Assembly: GCA_008694505.1 (NCBI GenBank)
Contig: VZDJ01000346.1
Coordinates: forward strand, 13,007,402 to 13,071,401
Direction of reading: 5' to 3'
Length of the DNA stretch: 64,000 nt
DNA from: Cyanoderma ruficeps
Taxonomy: Eukaryota > Chordata > Aves > Passeriformes > Timaliidae
Shown in pieces: positions 23,985 through 35,469 of this stretch (its first letter is position 1; each line of letters opens with the position of its first letter). Both the position numbers and the translations under genes were made by a program. A model generated the notes under the pieces. That model did no database searches. It saw only the letters and a program-made list of their open reading frames with translations, and had not been told where the DNA came from.

Positions 23985-25512
23985 ATAAAATTTAAACTGG
24001 TACATAGGTGAAACATAAATTCAGATTCAACATTAGAGGATGTTAAATCTTTTTCAAATAACAGGCAAAATCCATCTAAACAAAATTCCAGACCTGAAAA
24101 GGCCTGGGTATAATTTGTCTGCACTTGTAATATGCCATTTGAAAGGGACAGAGTGGATACCAAGAAGCTTCAATTAGAATAGGAATGAATTAAAGAGATG
24201 AGATAACAGAAAGCATAATAACTTTAATGGACTTTGGTTTGGATTTTGAGGAATGGAGCTACCCAGGGAGCTGTTTGCAGACTGTGTTCTCCGGCACCCT
24301 CTCCTGGCTGGCTCCAGAGTGGCAATATGGCCTTGGAAAGTGCCAGGTCTTTTGGGGAAGCAGAAGACGACAGGCTACACCTACATTTTCAATAGAAAGT
24401 TAAAGTGGAAATGAAGTGGTTGAGAGAAACAAATTATTTTTCTATTTCCTGCAGGATTGAAGAGGAGTTGCGTTTATCCTGAAGTATTATTCATTTTGGA
24501 AATGAAAGCACCCATTTGCATTCTCACGTGCTGGAACACAGACCCAGACCAGCCACCTGCAATGTGTGGTGAAGCCGCAGTGCCGGCACTGCAGAAAATC
24601 ACTCCAGTGGGTACAAGCACGTCCACCTCCCCTGGTGGGGAGCCTTTTTGCCTTCCCAAACAGTGGATCCATGGCTTCCAGTCACTAAGCACAATGTAGC
24701 CCAGGGAACACAATATAGGGCTTTTAGCTGTAGTTCTGGAAGAAGGGAAGCAGTAAAAAAAAAAGAAAATCTGTGTACTGTCAAAACTGATTTCATGCCT
24801 AACATGAATAATTTCTTCCAAGTGTCCAAAACGGAGAGAGAAAGAACACATTCTACCCAGGTAACCATTTACCTCAGTTGCAGATGTAGTTCTAAAATGC
24901 AGTAATTGCGTTAAATTTCACTTGATGCATGTGAATGTAAGATGTTATGGGAAGCCAGGACTCTTAGTATCAGGCTGTTTTATGAAAATGTTGACATTCT
25001 ATATTGTAAGAACATCTCAGATAAATGAAAGTTAAATGTTTTTCATGCCCTTAAGGAATTTTGGTAAGGATGTTCATACTTAGAGATGTATGCAATACAT
25101 AAGAGTAAATGAATCTTTTATTATATACATATATATAAAAATAAATGCATATAGAGAAGATTGCATGTAAAAGAAAATAATTTCTGAATTACTGTGAAGA
25201 TGTGAGTGATTTTCAAGGCTTTCAGTAGCCATTTTGTCAAAACAGAATAAGCCAAATGCAAGGCAGTAGTTTATTAGAGATTGGCTGTCTTTGATCAGCA
25301 GGTATGCCATGAAGGTACACAAAAACAACTTCACGTTGATAACAAATTCAGCCACGCTTCAGTACACAGCCAGAGCCAAAGGCCAAAACTCACACACAAA
25401 CCAACACACAACAGGGTAAGCACTGTGACACCCCAGGGACAATTTACAGGTTACAGGATTCCTGCCAGTTACCAGTCAGGGATACTAGACCCAAAGGATC
25501 ATGGACTCGCCA
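23985..25512. other. unique non-coding DNA, possible untranslated exon
   Basis: No repeat recognised. A good splice acceptor (ttctatttcctgcag|g) ends at 24454 and a donor-like site (acccag|gtaac) follows at 24860/24861, delimiting a 406-bp interval that is GC-richer than its flanks. Its 80-codon plus frame shows no known domain. If real, it would fit a non-coding RNA or untranslated exon. Confidence 0.3.
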
Positions 25513-25805
25513 AGGTTGGTAAAAGACATCTTAGACCACCAATTCCAATCACCAACCCAGCACTGCCACCATTTTCACCATTAAACCATGTCCTCAAGTG
25601 CCATATCCACATGCTTTTTGAATATTTTCAGGGATGGTGACTCCACCACTTCCCTAGGCAGCCTGTTGCAATGCTTGGCAACCCTTTTCATGAAGGAAGT
25701 TTTCCTGATATTTGATCTAGACCTTCCCTGGTGGAACTTGAAGTCATTTCCTCTCATCCTGACACTTGTTACTGGGGAGAAGAGACTGATACCCAACTCA
25801 TTTAA
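25513..25805 (-). mobile_element. CR1 LINE 3' region fragment
   Basis: Antisense CR1 3' region: 'aacccagcactgccacca', 'ttaaaccatgtcctcaagt', 'gggatggtgactccaccac', 'ttccctaggcagcctgttg', 'ctggggagaagagactgat'. The order places the element on the minus strand. The extreme 3' octamer repeat is missing or unrecognisable at the low-coordinate end. Confidence 0.93.
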
Positions 25806-26855
25806 GCGACTTTTTTCAGAATCATTAAATCACTCTTCCACTCAGAGTAACAATAGTCATGCACCAATGTCTCCATAGACGTGAATTTGACATAAAATCA
25901 CACCCCTTGTGCTGTATGAACAATGGGAAAGAAGAAATTTTTTTCCCTAGTGCATCTCTTTCTACTGTTAGAGAAATTATTATACCTGAATAAGAACAAA
26001 AACTGGAACTCATTTATCAATATTCTTTTCATTTGCCAGCTATTTTTAGGGTTTTAGAGAAAGGACATTTTTGGCAATTGTGCACGGGAAGGGAAAGTCC
26101 CTAAAAGATTTACTTGCTCCAGTGTTAGGCAGACAAATGCAAGAGTCCAGCCTGTGAATCAAAGCCAGTAGCAGCAAAGCTCTGCGTAAGAACCTTGGCA
26201 CCCAACATATCTGCCTTTGTGGGCTTCATCAGAGATCCAGCCTGTTTGAGCTGATGGCTTTTAGTGGGTAAAAGCGCTTTTCATTCCTTTAATAGACTTT
26301 GAAATATCCTATGAATTGTGCTAGAAATTTTTGCTGATTAAAATGAATGTAATAATTACTTTTCCATGAAGAACAAAGTATAGATAATGGCAATCATCTT
26401 GATAATCTTAGACTGCTACAAAAATTCCTGCAATATTAAGCATTAATTTGCAAAAACATTCAGTTTTGGGAAAATCTACTTTCTACCCAAGTGAAATTTA
26501 AGTAAAAATTGTAGTGATACAATTGAATTAATAGAAACATAACTATCAGATTCTATTTTGAGTTTTTTAAAACATAAGAATCAGATCTTTTATACTTCCC
26601 TTCTAAATTCCACATCTGCATTCAAACCAAATGCACTAACACCTTCCAGAAATACTGCAGAAAAGTAGGTCAGAAAAAAATGCAGTGCTACATTCTATTT
26701 TACAGAATTTAATGGTATTACAGAAGTTTCCAGACCCAATTTTTATACCAATTCACTGAAGTGGCACTATTTGAGTGACCCAGTCAGAATAGCACCACTG
26801 TAGCTGATATAACATGAATTAACTATTATTATTTAGGCTCAGAAACAATGTCATA
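25806..26855. other. unique AT-rich non-coding DNA
   Basis: No gene or transposon recognised. Composition becomes steadily more AT-rich toward the microsatellite at 26,856. Confidence 0.5.
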
Positions 26856-26933
26856 GTAATAATAACAACAACAACAACAACAACAATAATAATNNNNNNN
26901 NNNNNNNNNNNNNNNNATAATAATAATAATAAT
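26856..26933. repeat. AAT/AAC microsatellite with assembly gap
   Basis: Units of aac and aat run up to 26893, then a block of 23 N (26894-26916), then aat units to about 26933. The gap length is probably a placeholder, so the true array length is unknown. Confidence 0.95.
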
Positions 26934-29900
26934 ATTTTCAATTCAGTTTTTATTGAGATTTAATGATAAGTTATGTCCCAAGTCCTGGCATTCTACATAT
27001 CTGTAAGAAAATCTCATTTTATATTTATCATATCAGAATGCTAAATTCTTTTATCATATAAAAGATCTTAAAGAATTTAAAATTAGTTTACCATTCTGCT
27101 GCTCTTCTTTAACATGAGACATACAACCTTTAAAATGCACATAAAAGAATTTATTTCTTTTTGAGGAAAGCACAGAGTCAACGTTTTGCTGAATATGTAC
27201 TAGGAGTGCTGCTCTGCTAACAATTAGGTAGTGGTTATATATGAACATCATTTGCAATTGCTAATCGGTTATTAGTAGTATTTATATAAAAATCCAAGTG
27301 AGATTGGGGTCCAAAATGTTTTAAATTATTTAGTTTAGAAAGAGAGAATCTGATCAGAGAAGCAGTGTTTCACCTCCATGTGTCTGGTTGAATGCTTCTT
27401 CAGTGTCTGATGTAAGAGAGTGGTTGGCCTTTAGAGTTGCCTGTATGAACGGGGGAAGGGGCAGTGGAAGTAGGGAAAATGAACTCATGAATATAAAAAT
27501 ATGATGTCTCCTGCCTCTTTGTTTATGGTTCAAATTTAGATTCTCTCACACCAGTGTGTTACTGACACCAGTATGGAGGGCCTCTTGGGTAATTGCCTGT
27601 TTGGAGACTGAGAACATTATACTGGATGTGGTAGCACCTCCTTTACCTCAGCTGAGGAGTTGAGCCACAGCCGAGGAAAGAACACCTGTGGGCTTTGATA
27701 ATTCTTAGGTGGAGGTCTCCCAGCCTATTTTCTATAGCCATTCAATCGGTTGCAAAATATTAATTAGAGCCAGAAAAAGAGTTGCCTGTGTGCACAACTC
27801 AGCGTTAATTTCCAAAATTATTTTTCAAGCTATTTATTGTCTTGAGGAAGATTAAAAACTGAGGGTCCAATTCTTTCCAAGAGTAGAGAACAGAACAAGT
27901 TTGTCCCATTATCTGACAACTTTTCACAGGAGCACTCAGGGTCTCCTAATGGGTTGTTAGTGGAATTTAAGTCAGTCTACCTCTTCTCTGCTAACATTTG
28001 TTGATGCAATTTTTCTCCATTTTTTTAAATACTCAGATTCCTCTTACACACAAATGAGAGGAAACAATTTATTTTGCCATTTTCTGAATCCATGGCATAC
28101 ACAAATGAGACATGATATTTATTAATTGCGCAGCTTTACATGTATTCAGCACATCTTAGAGAAAAGCAATTATAATTAATTTTTTTCACAAAAGTGATAA
28201 CTTTATTATGCTAATTCCATGAGAAATAGCAAGCTCTGAAGCAAATAACTAACATTTGTAATCTCAAAGCCCATTATCATCAGGTGAATTATCTCTTTAA
28301 CCACCTTTCGTCCAAGAGGATATATTATGTTGCCAGTGATCTTCTTTGTCATTATACAAAGCAATTTAATTAAATTCATAATAAATTCCACCTCTGTTCC
28401 CTTGCATGGTTTATGTGAAAAATGCAATTTATTTATTTTTGCAATATAGAACCTTTAATAAAGACAAATGTGTAAAATTAAATATGTCGCTCACAGTTGT
28501 TTTGCAACCCTTATATTAGTTTTTATTACAGGCTGAAGTATTTGCTATGGAGAAATCAAAAATCAGTGAATTTCTCGAAAACTCCACAAGCCTCAAACCT
28601 TACACTATATCTACTTGTAAAAGCAAAAAAGACTGACTCCAATGAAATCACCATGGTTCAGTTCTAAGCATGTTTTCTAGAGTGCAGGGGAAATGCTCGT
28701 GCTCCAGGTGCAATGGAAAGTTATAATTTCACAGCCTGACATGTTGTTCTATTCTACAGTCAGCACAGGCTAAAAATCAGAGAATAGAGTCTTCTTACTG
28801 TCAAACCTGTGTGTGTGTGCACAGCTCTACAAAATTACTGTCATGCTTCTTCTTCATAGGTGATGAAGCACATAATCCATATACTAAAATTGGTTCTTGA
28901 ATGATCCTAATAAAAGAAAGGAGTCAGGCACAAATCTTCTATAATGTAACAAGCTAAATCGCATTAATTGGGCTATAGCGATGAGCTCTATGCTTATTTT
29001 TATTAGAGATGCAAAGTCAAAATGATTTGAATTACATCACCCTTCTGCCAGACTAGAAATGTTCAGCCTGTAATTCAGCTAATAAATTTGAACACTTGTT
29101 TCAGTTGCCTTTTTGTATGGAATATTTTGTTTTCATTTTCCTTGAATAAATTAAGAAACTTTAGAATCTCTGTATTAAATTTAACCTTTCTAAAGAGTGA
29201 TGATAATTTATACTTATAGACTTATGCACACTGCTTTATTTACTTGGTGTCTGTAGAGATTTAAAATTTAATAATGATCTTGAGTGTAAAAAAAAGTTCT
29301 GATATTTATAAAATTTGATAAATATAACCAGTGATTCAGTGTATCCCCGATTATACAATTTATCATAAGCCTTTCCATGCAGAAGGTGTTTTAAGGTGAA
29401 CTAACACAACAACCAGCTACTGAACATCTGTAGCTTTCCAGCAACTGGCTTTGGAATTGGTTGCTTCTCTCAAATGAAAGGAGAAGAGCCTTTCAATCTA
29501 CAAAAGGTAAGCTTTCTTAAATTACTTCACACTTCCTAGGAGATAAGAGGGCACATGGAAAATTACTGTGGAAAAAATGCTGTATGGTTTCTTATTCTGT
29601 GCACTCAAACTCCAAGTGTGGAATTGATGGTAGAGCTAAACAGCATCACAGCCTTCCCTATGGACTAATGACTGTGAAAGAGAAAATTACTGCGAATTAT
29701 TAAGGCAATTTAAAGAAAACAAACATGGCAGATCAGATGGAGCACCTTTCCCGTCTTAATCTCTAGCCTAGTTATTGCTAGAAACAATTTTTTCTTAACT
29801 GATTCTGAGAATCACAAGTTTTATCAAACACGGATGGAATAAACTCATTTTATATAATTTCAGTGTAAGTAAAAAGAATCTACAGAAAACCTTTCCATAG

Positions 29901-30969
29901 GTCTTCTGAACAGCGAAGTTTATGTGTGGCTGTGTGACAAAACTGAAAACAATAATGAATTGAGAGAATATTTTATTTCACAGATATTAGCTATATTGAA
30001 TATTGCTATATTAGCTATATTCTTTATAGCATTCAGAACAAAAAACTTGTTTGTAGAGAAACTCCATATGAACTCTTTATATGAGTTAGATAATTCCAGT
30101 AAATTTCAAATGAGACAGTGTGTATCTGCATTGGAGTAAAAGCTGGCATTCGGTGTCATGTACTTTATGCTGACTTCATCAGGGCTAACTGGAGTGCAGC
30201 AGAATGGGAGTGTGGTGCTCTGAAGCACATGGCTGTGGGCATCCTTGGCATAGGGAACTTAAAATATAAATGGGAATTTCAGCTTTCCTTTTCCTATGAA
30301 GATAGCACAGAAAAGGAAACCTGGCTTTTCCTGTGTGCAAGCTTATGACAGCAAAAACTAGGGCACCTGTCTGTGGTGGCATTGCCTACATTTTATTCAA
30401 GATCATAGAGTCTTCCCATAAAAATCGGTTTCTATTCCTTTCCACCCTGTAGCATATTTACTATTTAACATCAAGGAATAAAGTAACAGTAATGAGCTTC
30501 CATGCATACTCTCAACAGATCAAGTCAGAGAGAACAGCACGTAGCTCACGTTGCTCTTCTGAAATGCATGCTAAGCACCATGAGGAGCTCAGAATCAAAC
30601 ACAGAATGAAGTGCTTCTCCTTGTGAGCCCACACCTCCAAAGGAAAACCTGCCGCCTTGGCAGTTAGGCAAAGCTGGGCCTCATGAGTTGAGCACAGTTA
30701 ATGTTCCCACTTACACATTTTGACCTCCTGAGTTACTTTGAATTTAACACTTTGATGTTAAATATCAAGATTTTATAAAAAGAAAAGGATAAAAAACATT
30801 TTACATCAAATAAAATAATTATAATGATGACTAGACCAGACTAGACCAGACTACACTTGTTCAGTTGAAGGGAATCTACAACAATCATTTATCCAATTGC
30901 CTGACCACTTCATAGCTGACCAAATGCTAAAGGATATTAAATTTTAAGGCTAAAAGTTAGTAATCTTTA

Positions 30970-30970
<1 letters not shown>
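26934..30970. other. AT-rich, repeat-poor block with enhancer-like character
   Basis: About 4 kb without any recognisable CR1 or ERV insertion. Several parts (about 28090-28480 and 28940-29110) are dense in TAAT/ATTA cores with scattered GC-containing motifs, which is how many vertebrate conserved non-coding elements read. A decamer tandem (gactagacca twice) lies at 30829-30848. A possible 67-bp exon-like interval lies at 29442-29508, weakly supported. No coding gene recognised. Confidence 0.35.
28090..28480. promoter_or_regulatory. candidate conserved non-coding element
   Basis: AT-rich sequence with many homeodomain-type cores (tttattaattgcgc, caattataattaatt, ttatgctaattccatgag, caatttaattaaattc), one CAGGTG E-box near 28280 and no simple-repeat structure. 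Composition and motif density resemble conserved enhancers in vertebrate gene deserts. Conservation itself cannot be seen from one sequence, so this is inference. Confidence 0.3.
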
Positions 30971-30974
<4 letters not shown>

Positions 30975-31010
<36 letters not shown>

Positions 31011-31014
31011 NTAT
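30975..31014. repeat. TA dinucleotide microsatellite with an ambiguous base
   Basis: About 18 TA units are followed by an N at 31011. Long TA arrays extrude as cruciforms and are hard to assemble, consistent with the N. Confidence 0.95.
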
Positions 31015-33238
31015 GGGATCTGCAATGAAATTAAGAACTATTGTTTGTCTGTCAGACACTGTATAATTATGCTGGATTGTACAGTATGTCTGGGCTGTTT
31101 TTCATTCATCTCAAAATGCTATGCTGCCTATGTTGATAAAGACTACTAAAATCAGCCAGTATGGAATTATCTCTAAAGGCTAAAATCTATAAAAAATAAT
31201 ATTTTAAGGATTATTGTAACAGTCAGAGATTAAGATTTAAGTGTTACTCTTTGAGGTGAAACATGCTAATTCCTTGATTGCTGTATTATTTTGATATATG
31301 AACATGAAAAATTTCCAAAATTAGTTCCCTCCCACGAGCATTATTTTCTTAATTGTTTTAGTGCTGCTTCCTGGAACAAGTCCTGTTGATTTGGTTCAGG
31401 AAAACAAGTAGAGCAGCAGGGTCAACACAATAGGAATGATAAATCTCCTTCACAATTTAAACAAGAAAAGACTTGCCTTTTGAGAAGAGATGAGATAGCA
31501 CAGCAACAGCTGTGTTCTTCTTAGAGAACCCTGTCTTGGACACACTGCTAAAAGCTATTTTCCTTTTTGATCTGGATCCAAAAAATAAAGCTGTTTAAAT
31601 ACACTTAGCATGCGGCTGTTGCACCCGTTCCAAACAGAAAACAAAGAGACATGCACTAAGTCCTTATTTGCTGAACTGCACTTTTGTTCTAGGCAGAATG
31701 CTAATGGAAAACCTGCTACTTGCACTGCTCCTGCTACTTTGCAGAGTGATCATTTGATCTGACAAAGAGCTTCTAGCAAAAAAATACTGTTAATAAAATC
31801 AGACCCACTGCGCTGCAACGTTTCAGAGTGAATATGGTCAGAAACCAGCAGCAGTTCAGGGCATGAATAAATGAAGCTGAAGGATATAAAAGCCTTGGCC
31901 ATGGTAGTGCCTGGTAGTGTTTGTTGACCTTCCAAGAAATTCTTATGCAAGGATATTCAAGCAATGAAAATAAGATTTGATCGTTGACTAATTCTATCCA
32001 TTTCTTAACATGCTTCTATCAACTCCATTGAGGCTGTCTCAAAGACAGTGTGAATCAGATATGTCAGTCCTTTTCTGGAGTACTATAACCCTTTTTTGAA
32101 GAACACAGACTGTTTAAGATGAAAAAGATGTGAAAACAGCTGTAAGGAGATGATCTGAATCAAGGAAAATACAATGTAAAATTAAAAACACTTTTTTTGG
32201 TCCTTTTTTTGTTTTCATTTAGTCCATGCTAGTATTTGAGTAATTTAATTGCATGAGGCATAAATCAGTGGATTCTGGTTTGGACAGTGCCATCTGTCCC
32301 ATGGCAAGTGTCACAGCTGGGAATGGGGAAAAAATATCTATACTTTTAATGAATCTACCCCCATGCTTTGAATATTCTAAGTAGAAAGAAAGTTGATTAC
32401 ATTGATGTTCAGTTTTTTTTTCACTCTTTAGTAAATATTCACAAACTCCTAAGTAATGGGGGGTAAAAAGGTATGAAAAGTAACAGTTAAATCATAGGAT
32501 AGCAGTGGAGCTAATTGCTATCCAACTCTCTAGAGACACTCTTATCTGCCCCAGTTCCCTGGGGATTTTCCATGTCTACAGTCTAGGTAGCCCTTTCTGG
32601 TTTGGGGTATTTCCATCTTGTTTTCTCTGTCACAGGAGTGCTTTTCTGCCCTGGTTATGTGTGTGACTGCTTTATTACCCCTTTTTATGTGAATATCATT
32701 CATGTCCTTCTTTTCTGGCCACTTGCCAGCCAGAGAACAGCTTCTCATATCCCATTTATTGTCCTAATAAGTCTCTTCTTGAAACTCCTAGGGTTCCCAT
32801 ATAAATGACTCACAATCCCCCTGCAGAAGTAGATGCTGTCTTAAGTGCTTCCTTGACTCAGGTGTTTGATCTTGTCTTTCTCTGATCTCTTTGAAGTACT
32901 TTATTAATTCCAGAGGCAAAAGAATAACACCTGAAATTCAGGTTTCTTCTTCAGTTCAGCCTCAATATTGTCCTGTTTTCAGGAAAGGGCACAAAATCTC
33001 TTGAAGTGCACTGTTAAAACCAGCTAATTGCTGACACTTGATCACAAGAACTCTTCCACAATGTAAATATGATTATTTAGTTTAAATCTACAGCAGATTT
33101 TGAAAAATCACTGGGAAAAATTATGGCAGCAGGTGCCTGCACTTGTGTTGGAGAAAGCTGGGTTATTCTAGTGACATTGATATCAAAAGGAGTCTGTTTT
33201 GAAAAGGGATTAGCAGTGTTCTAATCTGCTTTAATATT
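31015..33238. other. unique AT-rich non-coding DNA
   Basis: No gene or transposon recognised. Open frames are short and overlap antisense. Confidence 0.5.
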
Positions 33239-33312
33239 CATAGAATCATAGAATGGTTTGGTTTGGAAAGGACCTTGAAAGATCATCTAGTCCACCCCAT
33301 GTGGGGCAATAT
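33239..33312 (-). mobile_element. CR1 LINE 3' terminus, short
   Basis: Begins 'tcatagaatcatagaatggt' and continues 'ggaaaggaccttgaaag', 'atcatctagtccacccca'. This is the antisense of the CR1 3' terminus, close to the family consensus, truncated after about 75 bp. It is probably a fairly recent insertion. Confidence 0.95.
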
Positions 33313-33352
33313 CACATAGGGATGTTTATATAAGAATTAATGTTTGGCCAGA

Positions 33353-33511
33353 GGTGTGTTTTTTTGGGGTGGGTTTTTTTTTGGGGGGGGGGGGGGTGTT
33401 TTTTTAGGGGTTTTGTGTAGTTTGTGGTTTTTTGGGGTTTTTTTGGTCGTGAGGTTTTTTTTTTTGTGTGGTTTTTTGTTTGTTTGTTTGTTTGTTTGTT
33501 TTGGGTTTTTT
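33353..33511. repeat. T/G low-complexity tract
   Basis: Long runs of T alternate with runs of G, including 13 or more consecutive G near 33384-33396, then a tgtt/gttt tetranucleotide array ending near 33500. Only T and G, with almost no A or C, occur over most of it. The G runs could form G-quadruplex structure on the plus strand. Confidence 0.9.
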
Positions 33512-33524
33512 AATCACTGCAGGA

Positions 33525-33760
33525 GACTGCCGAAACCGTTTCCCTCTTGCGGCGGTGCCTGTCCCGTGTGCAGCACCGCGGACAGCGCCCGGCGGGGCGC
33601 GCCCGTCCCGCTGCCTGCGGCCCTTCCGCGGGCGGGGCGGGCGGCGCCGGGCAGCTCGCCCTGCAGCCGGGCAGCTCGCCCTGCAGCCGGGCGGGGCCGC
33701 GGCCAGAGCGCTCGGAAGTGTGCACGATGTAGGCACGAGGTGGCCATTAGTCCTAATGGG
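33525..33760. promoter_or_regulatory. small GC-rich island with 20-bp tandem and homeodomain-type palindrome
   Basis: An isolated GC-rich, CpG-rich block in AT-rich DNA. It contains an exact tandem of 'gggcagctcgccctgcagcc' at 33649-33668 and 33669-33688. Just past the island is an inverted repeat, ccattag-tc-ctaatgg (33744-33759), and at 33810-33823 a PBX/HOX-like 'tgattgatgataat'. A CpG island beside such sites suggests a promoter or poised enhancer. No exon is recognisable. Frames stay open across it on both strands because GC-rich DNA has few stops. Confidence 0.5.
33649..33688. repeat. exact 20-bp tandem duplication in GC-rich island
   Basis: Two perfect copies of 'gggcagctcgccctgcagcc'. 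Each copy has internal complementarity (gggc and gccc) and a PstI-type ctgcag, so short hairpins are possible. Confidence 0.97.
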
Positions 33761-35209
33761 ATGCCGACCAGACTCCAGTCTTACGGGAACCGCGTTTATG
33801 CAAGGAACATGATTGATGATAATGGGAATTGGACTCACCCTTGGACATCCTGAATAGAAGAGCTGAGTGATTTGCACCTCGCTGAATGTAACGTCGAGAG
33901 GGCTTTGAAAGAGCAGAAGACACATGACATAGCAAAGTGTATTATGTATACACTGAGGTGCACTCAGTGTTACATTAGAGACATTATATCTGTGGCATAA
34001 CCCGAATATTTCACTTAGATGAGTCAGAGATTGTGCTTCATAAAACTTACACTCCAGGGGAGACGGTGTGAATTGCAGAAATGAGAGCATATAGGCAAAA
34101 TATTATTTACATCTTATGTTGTTTAAAGGGTTGGATCTGTATAGCAAATGGCAGCAGTTGTGATGGCAAATAACACAATTCAACAGAGCAAAAAAAAAAA
34201 ATAACTTGCAAGCTGATCAGATAACTTTCTGAAGCTTCTTGGATGATTCCAGTGCTGCTCTCTTGCTTAGCAGATGCAGATGGGTGGAAGGACTGATGCT
34301 TTCTCAAAAACTCTGCTTTTATTGCACATGTACCTCTGGCTGTGGAGCACATCCATGAGAAAATCTTCTGATTTTCATACTTGCTAGATTTTGTCTCTTG
34401 TTGAAAGATCAGAGCTCATTGCTGTCATATAGCACATGCAGAGTAGTTTGACCCCTTTCATCTGAACTCAAGTATTATTCAGGCAAAACTAAAAACAAAA
34501 GGGCAATTCTTCCAAATCCATACAGGCAAGATAGGTCAGTGGAAAGAAAAACTGATTTTTTTCCGTGTAAAAAACAGAATATATAGTAGTCCCGGTTAAG
34601 AACAAGTGGTCTTGATTATGTGTGTTTAAAGCAATACTTGATATTAGATATTATTATTGAGTTTTCACAAACACATTAAATTGGCTTTTTATATATAGGG
34701 TTGTAGCTGCTTCTCCCATCTTGAAATATGAAATGGCTTTCAAAAGAGCAGACATACTTCTGAGCAAGTGAAGCCTGTCAAGTTCTGTGCATGAAAAGAA
34801 ATCATCCTATGACCTGCTTTTCTGTCAATGTGTGAGCTAAAATGTTTTTGGCACAACAACAAGAGAGATGCCTCCTTGGCTCCCTGCCATATGTGTCTTT
34901 TTCATACCTGGAGCCATCAGCTGCTTGACTCCCTTCCCTTTCTTCCTCACTGTAGCTGTAGAATACGTAATACTCGATAAATGTACATTTGCTTGTACAT
35001 TAATTATGATGATTTTCACACCCCAATGTTAAATTGAATGCATCTGTGAAGTTCTCAAAGATGGGTGGATAAGATATCCTGTCTGTAGGCTTTTGGGCAG
35101 AAATGAGATAATTCACAGTAGTATTTTTAGAGGTGCATGTGTTTAAAGAATGTGGTTTTTTTCCCTTGAGCTTCACACAGTCCCAGGATGCACTGACACA
35201 GATATTCTT
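33761..35209. other. unique non-coding DNA
   Basis: A minus frame runs 228 codons from 34090 down to 33404 across the island. Its first 130 codons lie in ordinary-composition DNA, which is longer than the background here, but no domain is recognised. Nothing else is seen. Confidence 0.4.
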
Positions 35210-35370
35210 AAACACAGCAGTAATACGGTACTTTAACAAGCCGTGATCCAGGCACAAACTGAACAATAATCAGTTTGCCCTGTGGTGTTTGTGAAGGACA
35301 GGGAAGGTTTGAGGAGCAGTGCCCATGCACCCCACCAAAACTCCTGTTGCAGCTGAGGAGATGGCAGAGT

Positions 35371-35465
35371 AAGCTGTGGAGCAGCCATGCCATCTCCATA
35401 GTAACAGAGCGGCAGGGATGACGGTTCAGTATTGAGCATGCACTGTTCCTATTGCTATGCAACCT
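35371..35465. promoter_or_regulatory. second copy of the 10.66-kb element with two RFX X-box-like sites
   Basis: 35371-35410 aligns to 10656-10695 with 33 of 40 identities. Within it 'atctccatagtaac' (35392-35405) is the shared X-box-like site. A second such site, 'attgctatgcaac', lies at 35451-35463, 46 bp farther on. Paired X-box-like palindromes are notable, but regulatory activity is inferred from motif alone. Confidence 0.4.
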
Positions 35466-35469
35466 CTTG

